DNA from: Roseovarius sp. UBA6167
GTDB lineage: Bacteria > Pseudomonadota > Alphaproteobacteria > Rhodobacterales > Rhodobacteraceae
DNA length: 25,020 nucleotides
Reading direction: 5' to 3'
Assembly: GCA_002428225.1 (NCBI GenBank)
Contig: DIUD01000025.1
Span: 1-25,020, forward strand
The stretch's first letter is position 1. Every line of letters starts with the position of its first letter. Of this stretch, positions 1-7,882 are shown one piece after another. A program made the translations under genes and the position numbers. The notes under the pieces were generated by a model, which saw only the letters and a list, made by a program, of their open reading frames with translations, ran no database searches and was not told where the DNA came from.

Positions 1-1769
1 ACATCTTCAACTCAAAGCTGGTCCTCGCCAGCCGCGAGACCGCGACCGACACCGATTACGAACGCATCGAGCGCGTCATCGCCCATGAATACTTCCACAA
101 CTGGACCGGCAACCGCATCACCTGCCGCGACTGGTTCCAGCTCTGCCTCAAGGAGGGGCTGACCGTCTTTCGTGATGCCCAGTTCACCGCCGACATGCGC
201 TCGACCCCGGTCAAGCGCATCCATGACGTGATCGCATTGCGCGCGCGCCAGTTCCGCGAGGATAACGGGCCGCTCGCGCATCCGGTCAGGCCCGAAAGTT
301 TTCTGGAGATCAACAACTTCTACACCGCAACGGTCTATGAGAAAGGGGCCGAGCTGATCGGGATGCTCAAGCGTCTGGTGGGCGATGCGGCCTATGAGCG
401 CGCGCTCGATCTCTACTTCACGCGCCATGACGGGCAGGCCTGCACCATCGAGGACTGGCTGCGGGTGTTTGAAGATGTGACCGGGCGCGATCTCTCGCAA
501 TTCAAAATCTGGTATGAAGAGGCCGGAACGCCCCGGCTGCGCGTCACGGATGACTTCAACGATGGCCGATACACACTTCATTTTGAACAGAAAACTCCTC
601 CGACACCCGGCCAGGCCGTCAAGCGCGCGCGCGTTATCCCCATCAGTGTCGGCCTGCTTGGCCCGAATGGTGACGAGCTGCGCGCCACCACCGTTCTGGA
701 AATGACCGAAGCGCGCCAGAGCTTTTCCTTTGATGGATTAGCTTCGCGGCCCATCCCTTCGATATTGCGTGATTTTTCTGCGCCGGTCATCCTCGACCGC
801 GCGACCGGCAACGCCGAATGTGCCTTTCTTCTCGCCCATGACACCGATCCGTTCAACCGCTGGGAGGCCGGGCGCGTGCTGGCGCGCGCCACGCTCCTGG
901 CGATGATCCGCGAGGGGGCGGCGCCCGATGCGGCCTATCTTGACGCGGTGCATGAGGTGGCGCGCAACGAGACGCTCGACCCGGCCTTCCGTGCGCTGGT
1001 TCTGGACCTGCCAGGCGAGGACGACCTCGCCCAGGCCCTCCACGCTGCCGGGGATACGCCCGACCCGCAGGCCATCTGGCAGGCGCGGGAAGACCTCGAC
1101 GCCGCGCGCGCCAGGGCGATGGAGGCGACGCTCGTCGAGCTTTACGCGCGCCACCAGGTCACCGGCGCTTACCGTCCCGATGCCGATCAGGCGGGCGCGC
1201 GGGCGCTGGCCAACGCCGCGCTGTCGCTGCTCACCCGGCGCGACGGCGGTGCGCGGGCGCAGGCGCAATATGACGCCGCCGACAACATGACCCAGCAACT
1301 TGCGGCCCTGGGCTGTCTCTTGCGCGCGGGCAAGGGCACGGCGGCCGCAGACGCCTTCTATCGGCAATGGTCCCATGACCGCCTGGTGATGGACAAATGG
1401 TTCGCCCTGCAAATCCTGACGGCCACCCCGGACGAGGCCGCCCGAACCGCCGAGCGCCTCACACGACACCCCGATTTCACCCTTCGCAACCCCAACCGCT
1501 TTCGCGCCGTCCTGGGATCGCTTGCCGCCAACCCTGCCGGTTTTCACCATATATCTGGGCGCGGCTATCGTCTCATGGCGGATATGCTCATCGCGCTCGA
1601 CCCGCTCAACCCGCAGACCACGGCGCGGATGTGCTCGGCCTTCGAGACATGGCGGCGCCATGATGCCACGCGGCAAGCGCTCATCGGCGCCGAGCTTGAC
1701 CGCGTTCTCGGCAGGCCCGGCCTCAGCCGCGACACCACCGAGATGCTCAGCCGCATCCGCGATGCCTGA
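1..1769 (+). CDS. pepN: Aminopeptidase N, C-terminal part (5' end outside window)
   Basis: M1-family zinc metallopeptidase that removes N-terminal residues from peptides in the cytoplasm. The reading frame is open from base 3 and the first visible residues read IFNSKLVLAS, the conserved region just before the zinc site. HEYFHNWTGNR gives zinc ligands His28 and His32 and the general base Glu29 (numbered from the first visible codon). Glu51 in LKEGLTVFRD is the third ligand, 19 residues after His32 as in E. coli PepN. Tyr112 in VYEKGAEL lies 84 residues after the first His, matching the catalytic tyrosine. About 588 residues are visible of roughly 850-880, so the N-terminal domain and start lie upstream. 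The C-terminal domain continues to a TGA with no frame break. An internal ATG at 195 lies after the zinc site and cannot be the start. Family assignment is firm. Confidence 0.96.
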   Translation, partial: IFNSKLVLASRETATDTDYERIERVIAHEYFHNWTGNRITCRDWFQLCLKEGLTVFRDAQFTADMRSTPVKRIHDVIALRARQFREDNGPLAHPVRPESFLEINNFYTATVYEKGAELIGMLKRLVGDAAYERALDLYFTRHDGQACTIEDWLRVFEDVTGRDLSQFKIWYEEAGTPRLRVTDDFNDGRYTLHFEQKTPPTPGQAVKRARVIPISVGLLGPNGDELRATTVLEMTEARQSFSFDGLASRPIPSILRDFSAPVILDRATGNAECAFLLAHDTDPFNRWEAGRVLARATLLAMIREGAAPDAAYLDAVHEVARNETLDPAFRALVLDLPGEDDLAQALHAAGDTPDPQAIWQAREDLDAARARAMEATLVELYARHQVTGAYRPDADQAGARALANAALSLLTRRDGGARAQAQYDAADNMTQQLAALGCLLRAGKGTAAADAFYRQWSHDRLVMDKWFALQILTATPDEAARTAERLTRHPDFTLRNPNRFRAVLGSLAANPAGFHHISGRGYRLMADMLIALDPLNPQTTARMCSAFETWRRHDATRQALIGAELDRVLGRPGLSRDTTEMLSRIRDA

Positions 1770-1871
1770 TCGGCCTGTCATCGGCCAAATGCGATAGCCC
1801 TGAGCCCGCCGCCCCTTTCCCATCCCTGCGATCCGTGCCAGTCTCGGCGCGAAACGCGAGAGGGAGCCTTC

Positions 1872-2558
1872 ATGCCGATCACCACCTGCATTTTCGACGC
1901 CTACGGCACGCTTTTCGACGTTGCCGCCGCCGCGCGCGCGGTCGCCGCCGAGACCGGGCGCGAGACCTTTGCCCGCCACTGGCCCGCCATCGCCGCGAAA
2001 TGGCGCATGAAGCAGCTTCAATACACCTGGCTGCGCGCGGTGATGGGGGCGCATATCGGCTTCTGGCAGGTGACGCAGGACGGGCTTGACTGGGCGCTCG
2101 AATCGGAGGGGCTTGAGGGCGATACCGGGTTGCGCGAGCGGCTGTTGCATCTTTACCGGGAACTCGCGGCCTTTCCCGAGGTGCCCGCGATGCTGGCCGC
2201 GCTCCGCCAGGCGGGCAAACAGACCGCGATCCTGTCGAACGGCGCGCCCGACATGCTCGACGACGCGGTGCGCTCGGCGGGGATCGGCGACCTGCTCGAC
2301 GATGTGCTCTCGGTCGAGAGCGTCGGCATCTACAAGCCCGCCCGCGTGGTCTATGACCTGGTCGGCCAACGCTTTGGCTGCGCGCCCGAGGAGGTGCTTT
2401 TCGTGTCGTCGAATGGCTGGGATGCCTGCGCTGCCGCAGGCTACGGATTTCAGACGGTCTGGGTCAACCGCGCGGGCGACCCGGTGGACCGCCTGCCCGC
2501 CACCCCCGACCGGCAATTGCCGGACCTGACCGCCATTCCGCCGCTGGCAGGTGCGTGA
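1872..2558 (+). CDS. L-2-haloacid dehalogenase (HAD superfamily, type II)
   Basis: Predicted to hydrolyse (S)-2-haloalkanoic acids to (R)-2-hydroxy acids through an aspartyl-ester intermediate. The 228-residue product has every catalytic position I recall from the characterised type II enzymes: Asp9 nucleophile and Thr13 in FDAYGTLFD, Arg45 in KWRMKQL, Ser122-Asn123 in ILSNG, Lys155 and Tyr161 in YKPARVVYD, and Ser179/Asn181/Asp184 in VSSNGWD. The short alpha-helical cap around residues 15-100 is typical of the family, and length is normal. A purine-rich GAGAGGGAG stretch lies about 6 bases before the ATG. The TGA overlaps the next ATG by one base (TGATG), suggesting translational coupling to the alpha/beta hydrolase. 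The 102-base gap after pepN may hold its promoter, but I see no convincing one. True substrate is unknown; some such enzymes act on endogenous metabolites. Confidence 0.9.
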   Translation: MPITTCIFDAYGTLFDVAAAARAVAAETGRETFARHWPAIAAKWRMKQLQYTWLRAVMGAHIGFWQVTQDGLDWALESEGLEGDTGLRERLLHLYRELAAFPEVPAMLAALRQAGKQTAILSNGAPDMLDDAVRSAGIGDLLDDVLSVESVGIYKPARVVYDLVGQRFGCAPEEVLFVSSNGWDACAAAGYGFQTVWVNRAGDPVDRLPATPDRQLPDLTAIPPLAGA

Positions 2559-3391
2559 TGGCGCGCTTTACCACCTCCGACGGGCTGAGCCTGCATTACG
2601 AGGATGCGGGCGCCGGCGCGCCCGTGCTCTGCCTCGCGGGCCTGACGCGCAACAGCGCCGATTTCCAGTTCCTCTTGCCGCATCTGGCAGGCTATCGCGT
2701 GATCCGCCTCGATTATCGCGGGCGCGGGCAATCGGACCATGCCGCCGATTTCATGAGCTACAACGTCCTGCGCGAGGCGCAAGACGCGGTGGAATTGCTC
2801 GACCATCTCGGGCTGGAGCGCACGGCCCTCATCGGCACGTCGCGCGGCGGTCTCGTGGCGATGGCCATGGCGCACGCCCATCCCGGCCGCCTGTCGGGCG
2901 CGGTGTTCAATGACATCGGTCCAGAGGTCGCCAGCGAGGGGCTGGCACGGATCATGGATTACGTCGGACGCGCACCCGACCTGCCCGATCTCGACGCCTG
3001 CGCCCGCGCGCTCAGGGATGCCAATCAGAGCCGCTTTCCCGGCGTGCCCCTTGCCCGCTGGCGCGCGCAGGCCGAGGCGATGTTCGCCGAGAAACCCGGC
3101 GGCGGGCTGGCGCTGCGCTATGACGCGCGGCTGCGCGACGCGCTGATCGGCCAGGCGGGCACGGGCGATGCGCCCGACCTGTGGCTGATGTTCGACGCGC
3201 TGCGAGACCTGCCCCTGGCCGTGATCCGGGGGGCCAATTCCGACCTGCTGAGCGCGCAAACCGTGGCGAAAATGAAGGCCCGCCACCCGGGCCTCATCAC
3301 CGCTACCGTGCCCGACCGGGGACATGTGCCCTTTCTCGACGAGCCGCAGGCGCTCGGCGCCATCCACGCCCTTCTGGACCGCGCCCATTGA
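2558..3391 (+). CDS. Alpha/beta hydrolase
   Basis: Alpha/beta-fold serine hydrolase of 277 residues, substrate unknown. The nucleophile elbow is GTSRGG with Ser95. An upstream LDYRGRGQSD block is typical of the fold and helps form the oxyanion region. GANSDLL near residue 222 probably supplies the acid, and DRGHVPFLDEP near residue 250 the catalytic histidine. No signal peptide is visible, so it should be cytoplasmic. The pattern resembles 3-oxoadipate enol-lactonase or epoxide hydrolase-like members, but the sequence does not settle which. I take the ATG at 2558, which overlaps the preceding TGA as TGATG, over an adjoining in-frame GTG at 2555. Its own TGA overlaps the TTG start of the dehydratase (TTGA), so the three genes look like one translationally coupled unit. 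Confidence 0.85.
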   Translation: MARFTTSDGLSLHYEDAGAGAPVLCLAGLTRNSADFQFLLPHLAGYRVIRLDYRGRGQSDHAADFMSYNVLREAQDAVELLDHLGLERTALIGTSRGGLVAMAMAHAHPGRLSGAVFNDIGPEVASEGLARIMDYVGRAPDLPDLDACARALRDANQSRFPGVPLARWRAQAEAMFAEKPGGGLALRYDARLRDALIGQAGTGDAPDLWLMFDALRDLPLAVIRGANSDLLSAQTVAKMKARHPGLITATVPDRGHVPFLDEPQALGAIHALLDRAH

Positions 3392-4362
3392 CCGACATCA
3401 TCATGATCCGCGCCGCGCGCGCGCGCCTCGAAGGCCACGCGCGGCGCACGCCGCTCCTGTCCTCGCCCTTTCTCGACGAGATCGCCGGGCGGCGCGTCCT
3501 CATCAAGCCCGAATGCCTGCAACACACCGGCAGCTTCAAGTATCGCGGCGCGCGCTCGGCGGTCTCGGCGCTTGACCCCGACACCCGCGCGCACGGCGTC
3601 ATCGCCTTCTCGAGCGGCAACCACGCGCAAGGCGTGGCGCTGGCCGCAAGCCAGTTCGGCGTGCCTTGCGTCATCATCATGCCCGCCGACGCGCCACGTC
3701 TCAAGATCGACAACACCCGCGCCCTGGGGGCCGAGGTGGTGCTCTACGACCGCGCGACCGAGGACCGCGACGCGCTCGGCGCGGCGCTTTCGTCCGAGCG
3801 CGGCCTCACCCTGATAAAGCCGTTCGACGAGCCGCAGGTTATCGCGGGCCAGGGCACCGTCGGGCTGGAGATCGCCGAAGACGCGCATGCCCTCGGCATC
3901 GAGAGCGCCGATGTGCTGATCTGCTGCGGCGGCGGGGGGCTTACCTCGGGCATCGCGCTGGCGCTCGAGGCCGAGGCACCGGGCCTGCGCGCGCGCCCCG
4001 TGGAACCCGAAGGCTTCGACGATACCGCCCGTTCGCTCCGCCTTGGCCGGATCCGGCGCAACGCGCGCCTTTCGGGCAGCCTGTGCGATGCGATCATCAC
4101 CCCCCAACCGGGCGCGCTGACATTTCCCATCATGGCCCGCCTTTGCGGCCCCGGAATCGTGGTGAGCGAGATTGAGGCGATGCGCGCCATGGCCCAGGCA
4201 TTCCAGCGGCTCAAGCTGGTGGCGGAACCGGGCGGCGCGGTGGCGCTGGCCGCCGCCCTGTTTCATGGCAACGAGATCGCGGGCGAGGCGGTGATCGCCA
4301 TCATCTCCGGCGGCAATGTCGATGCCGCCATCTTTTGCGACGCGCTCAGCCTGCCGGGCTGA
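3388..4362 (+). CDS. PLP-dependent threonine/serine dehydratase
   Basis: Fold-type II PLP enzyme predicted to deaminate L-threonine (and perhaps L-serine) to 2-oxobutyrate (or pyruvate) and ammonia. The PLP lysine is Lys51 in TGSFKYRGA. SSGNHAQGVA binds the substrate carboxylate, and CCGGGGLTSG holds the cofactor phosphate. It ends with the usual IISGGNVD block and has no ACT regulatory domain, so it is the short, catabolic-type form (324 residues). I choose the TTG at 3388, giving MTDIIMIRAA, because that N-terminus matches the family and TTG overlaps the previous stop as TTGA. An ATG at 3403 is the alternative. A longer frame from 3181 lies inside the hydrolase gene and is not credible. A serine/threonine racemase or another eliminase of the fold is possible. 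Confidence 0.88.
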   Translation: MTDIIMIRAARARLEGHARRTPLLSSPFLDEIAGRRVLIKPECLQHTGSFKYRGARSAVSALDPDTRAHGVIAFSSGNHAQGVALAASQFGVPCVIIMPADAPRLKIDNTRALGAEVVLYDRATEDRDALGAALSSERGLTLIKPFDEPQVIAGQGTVGLEIAEDAHALGIESADVLICCGGGGLTSGIALALEAEAPGLRARPVEPEGFDDTARSLRLGRIRRNARLSGSLCDAIITPQPGALTFPIMARLCGPGIVVSEIEAMRAMAQAFQRLKLVAEPGGAVALAAALFHGNEIAGEAVIAIISGGNVDAAIFCDALSLPG

Positions 4363-4418
4363 GCCACGACCGAGAGAACGACCCCGCAAGGCAGATTTCG
4401 TGTTCATGATGAACGTCA

Positions 4419-4495
4419 TGGCGCGGTTGACGGGGCTCGAACCCGCGACCCCCGGCGTGACAGGCCGGTACTCTAACCAACTGAGCTACAACCGC
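4419..4495 (-). tRNA. tRNA-Asp (anticodon GUC), distal copy
   Basis: The minus strand reads GCGGUUG at the 5' acceptor arm and CAACCGC at the 3' arm, followed by discriminator G and an encoded CCA. The D-arm GCUCAGUUGGUUAGAGU, anticodon loop CUGUCAC on a CCGGC/GCCGG stem, and T-loop UUCGAGC are all canonical. The anticodon complement is at 4459-4461. It is identical over all 77 bases to the copy at 4529-4605, from which it is separated by 33 bases, so it is probably processed from the same transcript. Confidence 0.97.
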
Positions 4496-4528
4496 GCAAC
4501 GCGTCCAGGGGATCGTTCGGGGCAGCGG

Positions 4529-4605
4529 TGGCGCGGTTGACGGGGCTCGAACCCGCGACCCCCGGCGTGACAGGCCGGTACTCTAACCAACTGAGCTACA
4601 ACCGC
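4529..4605 (-). tRNA. tRNA-Asp (anticodon GUC), proximal copy
   Basis: Same 77-base sequence as the neighbouring copy, with encoded CCA, and the anticodon complement at 4569-4571. This copy is nearer the candidate promoter at 4639-4667. Identity stops exactly at both tRNA ends, as expected for a tandem duplication whose spacers have diverged while the tRNA is held by selection or gene conversion. Confidence 0.97.
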
Positions 4606-4638
4606 CCGCTGCCCGCCCGATCCCTCGGACGTGTGGCG

Positions 4639-4667
4639 CTTCTAAGCGCAGCCCGCGCCCTCGTCAA
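4639..4667 (-). promoter_or_regulatory. Candidate sigma-70-type promoter for the tRNA-Asp pair
   Basis: The minus strand reads TTGACG (4667-4662), a 17-base spacer, then TAGAAG (4644-4639), close to the -35/-10 consensus at ideal spacing. Transcription would start near 4632, about 27 bases before the first tRNA. It lies in the 111 bases between the tRNA pair and the end of hflX. The spacer is GC-rich, as is common at stable-RNA promoters. Confidence 0.6.
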
Positions 4668-4716
4668 GCGTCGCGCACGGCATTTGCTCATTTTCCGCAA
4701 GGCCCCGGTTGCCGCG

Positions 4717-5994
4717 TCAGAGCGCGCGAAACCGCGCCTCCTGCTGCGCGCTCCAGCGCACGGTCAGATCAAAGCCGTCCTCGCCCTGACGTTCCTCCTC
4801 GACGAGATCCCGCTCGAAAAGCCAGGCGCGCTTGCGGCCCTCGTCAAAGCCGAGATGCACCTCGTCCAGATGGGTGACCTGCGCCAGTATCGCGCCGACC
4901 GCGGCGACGAGTTCCGGCACCCCCTCGCCCGTCACCGCCGAGACCGCAAGAACCCCCTCGCGGCGCGCCGCCTGCGTCAGCACCGTGTCATGCGCGCCCT
5001 CGTCGAGCCGGTCGATCTTGTTCCAGACCTCCAGCCGCGGGACATCCTCGCTGACCCCGAGGCTTTCGAGGATCGCCGCCACGTCCTCGGCCTGCGGCTG
5101 CGTTTCGGGATGCGAGATGTCGCGCACATGCACGATGAGATCAGCGGCCAGCACCTCTTCCAGCGTGGCGCGAAAGGCCGCGACAAGTTCGGTCGGCAGA
5201 TCGCTGATGAAGCCGACCGTGTCGCTCAGGATCACCTCGGGCCCGCCACCCGGCAGCGCGACGCGCCGCATGGTCGGGTCGAGCGTGGCGAACAGCATGT
5301 CCTTGGCCAGCACCTCGGCCCCGGTCAGCAGATTGAACAGCGTCGATTTCCCGGCATTGGTATAGCCCACCAGCGCGACGATGGGGAACGGCACCCTGGC
5401 GCGCGCGGCACGGTGGAGGGTGCGGGTCTTCGCCACCTTCTCCAACTGCCGCCGCAGGCGCACGAGCTGCTCGTCAATCGCGCGCCGGTCCGCCTCGATC
5501 TGCGTCTCGCCGGGACCACCGACAAAGCCGAGGCCCCCGCGCTGCCGCTCAAGGTGGGTCCATGCCCGCACCAGCCGCGTGCGCTGATAGGACAGCGCCG
5601 CCATCTCCACCTGCAACACGCCCTCGCGGGTGGCGGCCCGGTCGCTGAAAATCTCCAGAATCAGGCCGGTCCGGTCGAGGATCTTCACCTCCCAGAGCTT
5701 TTCGAGGTTGCGCTGCTGCACCGGGCTGAGCGGGCCATCGACCAGCACCAGCTCGGCCTCGGCCGCCTCGATCGCGGCGCGCAGCTCCTCGCATTTGCCC
5801 TTGCCGAACAGCTTGCCCGCGTCGGGCTTGCGCAGGCGCACGATCTCGGCGCCCACCACCTCCAGATCGGGCAGCGCGCGCGCCAGCGCCACCGCCTCAT
5901 CCAGCGCGAGCGCCGGGTCGCGGGCGCGCTCGGCACCGGCGATTTCGGGGTGGATGACAAAGGCCGGCGTGATCGGGCGCGCGTGTTCTCTCAA
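4717..5994 (-). CDS. hflX: GTPase HflX
   Basis: Ribosome-binding GTPase that in other bacteria splits or rescues stalled 70S ribosomes, notably under heat stress. The N-terminal HflX domain covers about residues 1-190 and contains VDGPLSPVQQRNLE, followed by a linker with GGLGFVGGPGETQIEADRR. The G domain then shows G1 GYTNAGKST, G3 DTVGFI, G4 NKID and G5 SAVTGEG. The product is 425 residues, normal for the family. The start is a TTG that overlaps the hfq stop codon as TTGA, with no other plausible start nearby, so translation is probably coupled to hfq. The hfq-hflX order is conserved in many proteobacteria. The strand of the tRNA pair downstream is the same, but that pair has its own promoter. 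Confidence 0.95.
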   Translation of the reverse strand: MREHARPITPAFVIHPEIAGAERARDPALALDEAVALARALPDLEVVGAEIVRLRKPDAGKLFGKGKCEELRAAIEAAEAELVLVDGPLSPVQQRNLEKLWEVKILDRTGLILEIFSDRAATREGVLQVEMAALSYQRTRLVRAWTHLERQRGGLGFVGGPGETQIEADRRAIDEQLVRLRRQLEKVAKTRTLHRAARARVPFPIVALVGYTNAGKSTLFNLLTGAEVLAKDMLFATLDPTMRRVALPGGGPEVILSDTVGFISDLPTELVAAFRATLEEVLAADLIVHVRDISHPETQPQAEDVAAILESLGVSEDVPRLEVWNKIDRLDEGAHDTVLTQAARREGVLAVSAVTGEGVPELVAAVGAILAQVTHLDEVHLGFDEGRKRAWLFERDLVEEERQGEDGFDLTVRWSAQQEARFRAL

Positions 5995-6230
5995 TTCTCG
6001 CCGTCGCCTTCATAAAGCGAGACGGGCTGCGACGGCATGATGGTCGAGACCGCGTGCTTGTAAACAAGCTGCGACTGCCCGTCGCGGCGCAGCAGGATGC
6101 AGAAATTGTCGAACCAGGTGATGACGCCCTGCAACTTGACGCCGTTGATCAGAAAGATCGTGACCGGAATCTTGGCCTTGCGCACATGATTGAGAAATGC
6201 GTCCTGCAAATTCTGACGATCCGAAGCCAT
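5991..6230 (-). CDS. hfq: RNA chaperone Hfq
   Basis: Hexameric Sm-like RNA-binding protein that pairs small RNAs with mRNAs and affects their stability. The 79-residue product begins MASDRQNLQDAFLN, followed by Sm1 (VTIFLINGVKLQGVITWFDN) and Sm2 (YKHAVSTIMP, where Hfq consensus is YKHA(I/V)ST). The C-terminal tail is very short, as in alphaproteobacteria, rather than the long disordered tail of E. coli. AGGG stands about 6 bases before the ATG. It follows trkH by 124 bases, a gap containing a candidate promoter at 6276-6305, and overlaps hflX. It may be transcribed both from its own promoter and by readthrough from trkAH. Confidence 0.98.
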   Translation of the reverse strand: MASDRQNLQDAFLNHVRKAKIPVTIFLINGVKLQGVITWFDNFCILLRRDGQSQLVYKHAVSTIMPSQPVSLYEGDGEN

Positions 6231-6275
6231 TACATTCCCTGCCCTGTTCTTGCACGCGCCGCCTGCCGACGCGGA

Positions 6276-6305
6276 ATTTTACCGCTATCGGCGCGAGTAT
6301 GTCTT
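6276..6305 (-). promoter_or_regulatory. Candidate promoter for hfq-hflX
   Basis: In the trkH-hfq gap the minus strand reads AAGACA (6305-6300), 18 bases, then TAAAAT (6281-6276). The -10 matches the consensus at five of six positions and the -35 at four. Transcription would start near 6269, giving a leader of about 39 bases with an AGGG ribosome-binding site. A weak GC hairpin lies further upstream near the trkH end, without a T-run. Confidence 0.45.
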
Positions 6306-6354
6306 GCAACGGGCCGGGTTTCCAGCCCGAATTTCAACGCCCCGCAGCGCGCGG

Positions 6355-7878
6355 TCATGCGCGCCAGGCCGTCGGGCTGAGAAGCGCGATGAGCGCCAGC
6401 GTCTCGACCCGCCCCAGCACCATCGCGCCGGCATAGATGATCTTGACCCCCGGGCCCAGTTCAACGAGACGGATGGGCACCTCGGCGGCGCTGTGGATCA
6501 GCGGCCCCGTGGACGACAGCCCCGACAGCGCGACGATGAGCGCGGTCTCGAAATTCAGCCCCGCGAGCGACAGCCCGACCAGGACCGCTACCAGCGAAAG
6601 CGCGAAGAGCATGAAGAAGACCCAAGCCACATAGGCCCCCTGCCGCCGGATTCGCCGCCCGGTATCCGAGGCGCGCCCCACCGAGGAAGGATGCACCAGC
6701 CGCTCCATCTCGCGCTGCGCGTGCAGATAGAGGGCATAGACCCGCAGCAGCTTGACCCCGCCCGCCGTCGTGGCCACGCCGCCACCCACCATCACCAGCC
6801 CGATAAGGACGAGGCCGGGTGTGCCCAGCCCCGACCAGGCCCGCGCCGCCTGCCAGTCGGCGCTCTCGAATCCGGTCGTGGACAGAAAGGACAGCACCGT
6901 GAACACCGCCCCCCAGAGCGCGTGCAGCGACTCGCCGAAGGTTGCGCGCGCGTCGATGTCCAGGGCGCCGACCCAATGGCGCAGGAACAAGATGAGCGGC
7001 ACCACCGCCACGATCAGCACCCCCAGTCTGAATTCCGGATCGTTGAGCAGGCCCGGACGCGCGGTCGGCACCGTGTCCGACGAAAACGTGAGCCGCGACA
7101 GCGCGAAGATGAAGAACAGAAACACCACCACTTCGCCGACAAGCCCCGCAGCGCCGTTCTTGAGCCCGCCGACGGGAGAAATCCCGCTTGTCGCCAGCGT
7201 GGACATGGCATGGATGAGCGCCACGAAAGACCGCTCTCCCGCCGCCATCAGCGCGATCCACAACACCAGCGTCAGCCCGGCATAGACCGGCGTGAGCGAG
7301 CGCGCGGCCAGCGCCAGCCGCCGCGCCGGGCGCGCGCGCTGAAACCGGCCCAGCACCGCGTCATCCTGCCCCGGCTCGGCGCGCACCGTGACCTCGAAAC
7401 CGCCAAGGCTCAGCGGTGCCAGCACCGCGAAGGCGGAAATCCAGATCAGCAGCCCGCCGGCCCAGCCCACCAGCCCGCGCCACAGGTGCAGGCTCTCCTT
7501 GATCCGGCCCGGGGCGTCGAACATGGTGGCACCCGTGGTGGTCAGGCTCGACACCATCTCCAGCCAGGCATTGAGAAAGGTGGTGTTGCGCACCCCCAGA
7601 TAGAAGGGCAGCGCCAGGTAGAGCGGCAACAGCAGGTAGGCCAGCAGCAGCGAGGCGAGGTTGCGCACGTCGGTGGGCTCGCGCCGGGCCACCCGGTTGG
7701 CGATCGCCAGCCCCAGGCAGAGCACGGCCACAAGACCCAGGGCCCCGGAATAGAAAAACGCCCGCCCGACCTGCGAATTGCCCCGCATCGCCGCGTCGAT
7801 GGCAGGCAGGAACATCATCAGCGCCGTCAGCCCGGCCAGGACCAGGATCAAGGGAAATCGGAGGATCCGCGCGCCCAT
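6355..7878 (-). CDS. trkH: Trk potassium uptake membrane subunit TrkH
   Basis: Integral membrane subunit of the Trk K+ uptake system. It is built of four M1-P-M2 repeats, and all four selectivity-filter loops can be seen: SSLTTTGATMF, STLATSGISPVGG, LSTTGFESADW and LSGLSSTGPL. The 507-residue protein is strongly hydrophobic with about ten or more membrane segments. I set the start at the ATG at 7878 (MGARILRFPLIL), four bases after the trkA stop. A longer frame would add 23 arginine-rich residues read from inside trkA and is unlikely. The partner regulator trkA lies directly upstream in the same operon. Confidence 0.95.
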   Translation of the reverse strand: MGARILRFPLILVLAGLTALMMFLPAIDAAMRGNSQVGRAFFYSGALGLVAVLCLGLAIANRVARREPTDVRNLASLLLAYLLLPLYLALPFYLGVRNTTFLNAWLEMVSSLTTTGATMFDAPGRIKESLHLWRGLVGWAGGLLIWISAFAVLAPLSLGGFEVTVRAEPGQDDAVLGRFQRARPARRLALAARSLTPVYAGLTLVLWIALMAAGERSFVALIHAMSTLATSGISPVGGLKNGAAGLVGEVVVFLFFIFALSRLTFSSDTVPTARPGLLNDPEFRLGVLIVAVVPLILFLRHWVGALDIDARATFGESLHALWGAVFTVLSFLSTTGFESADWQAARAWSGLGTPGLVLIGLVMVGGGVATTAGGVKLLRVYALYLHAQREMERLVHPSSVGRASDTGRRIRRQGAYVAWVFFMLFALSLVAVLVGLSLAGLNFETALIVALSGLSSTGPLIHSAAEVPIRLVELGPGVKIIYAGAMVLGRVETLALIALLSPTAWRA

Positions 7879-7882
7879 GGTA

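Noticed and set aside
738..2516. Long minus-strand open frame opposite pepN and the dehalogenase
   Set aside because: Arginine/glycine/histidine-rich composition typical of antisense frames in GC-rich coding DNA; opposite two strongly supported genes; no recognisable motif.
4402..4414. Palindrome GTTCATGATGAAC between the dehydratase gene and the tRNA
   Set aside because: Six-base arms with a single central base and no T-run; could be a protein site but cannot be told from chance, and it is not a terminator.
4528..6015. Plus-strand open frame running from the tRNA-Asp into the region opposite hflX
   Set aside because: Its beginning is a translation of the tRNA gene (the familiar false peptide containing LTGLEPATPGVTG) and the remainder is antisense to hflX.
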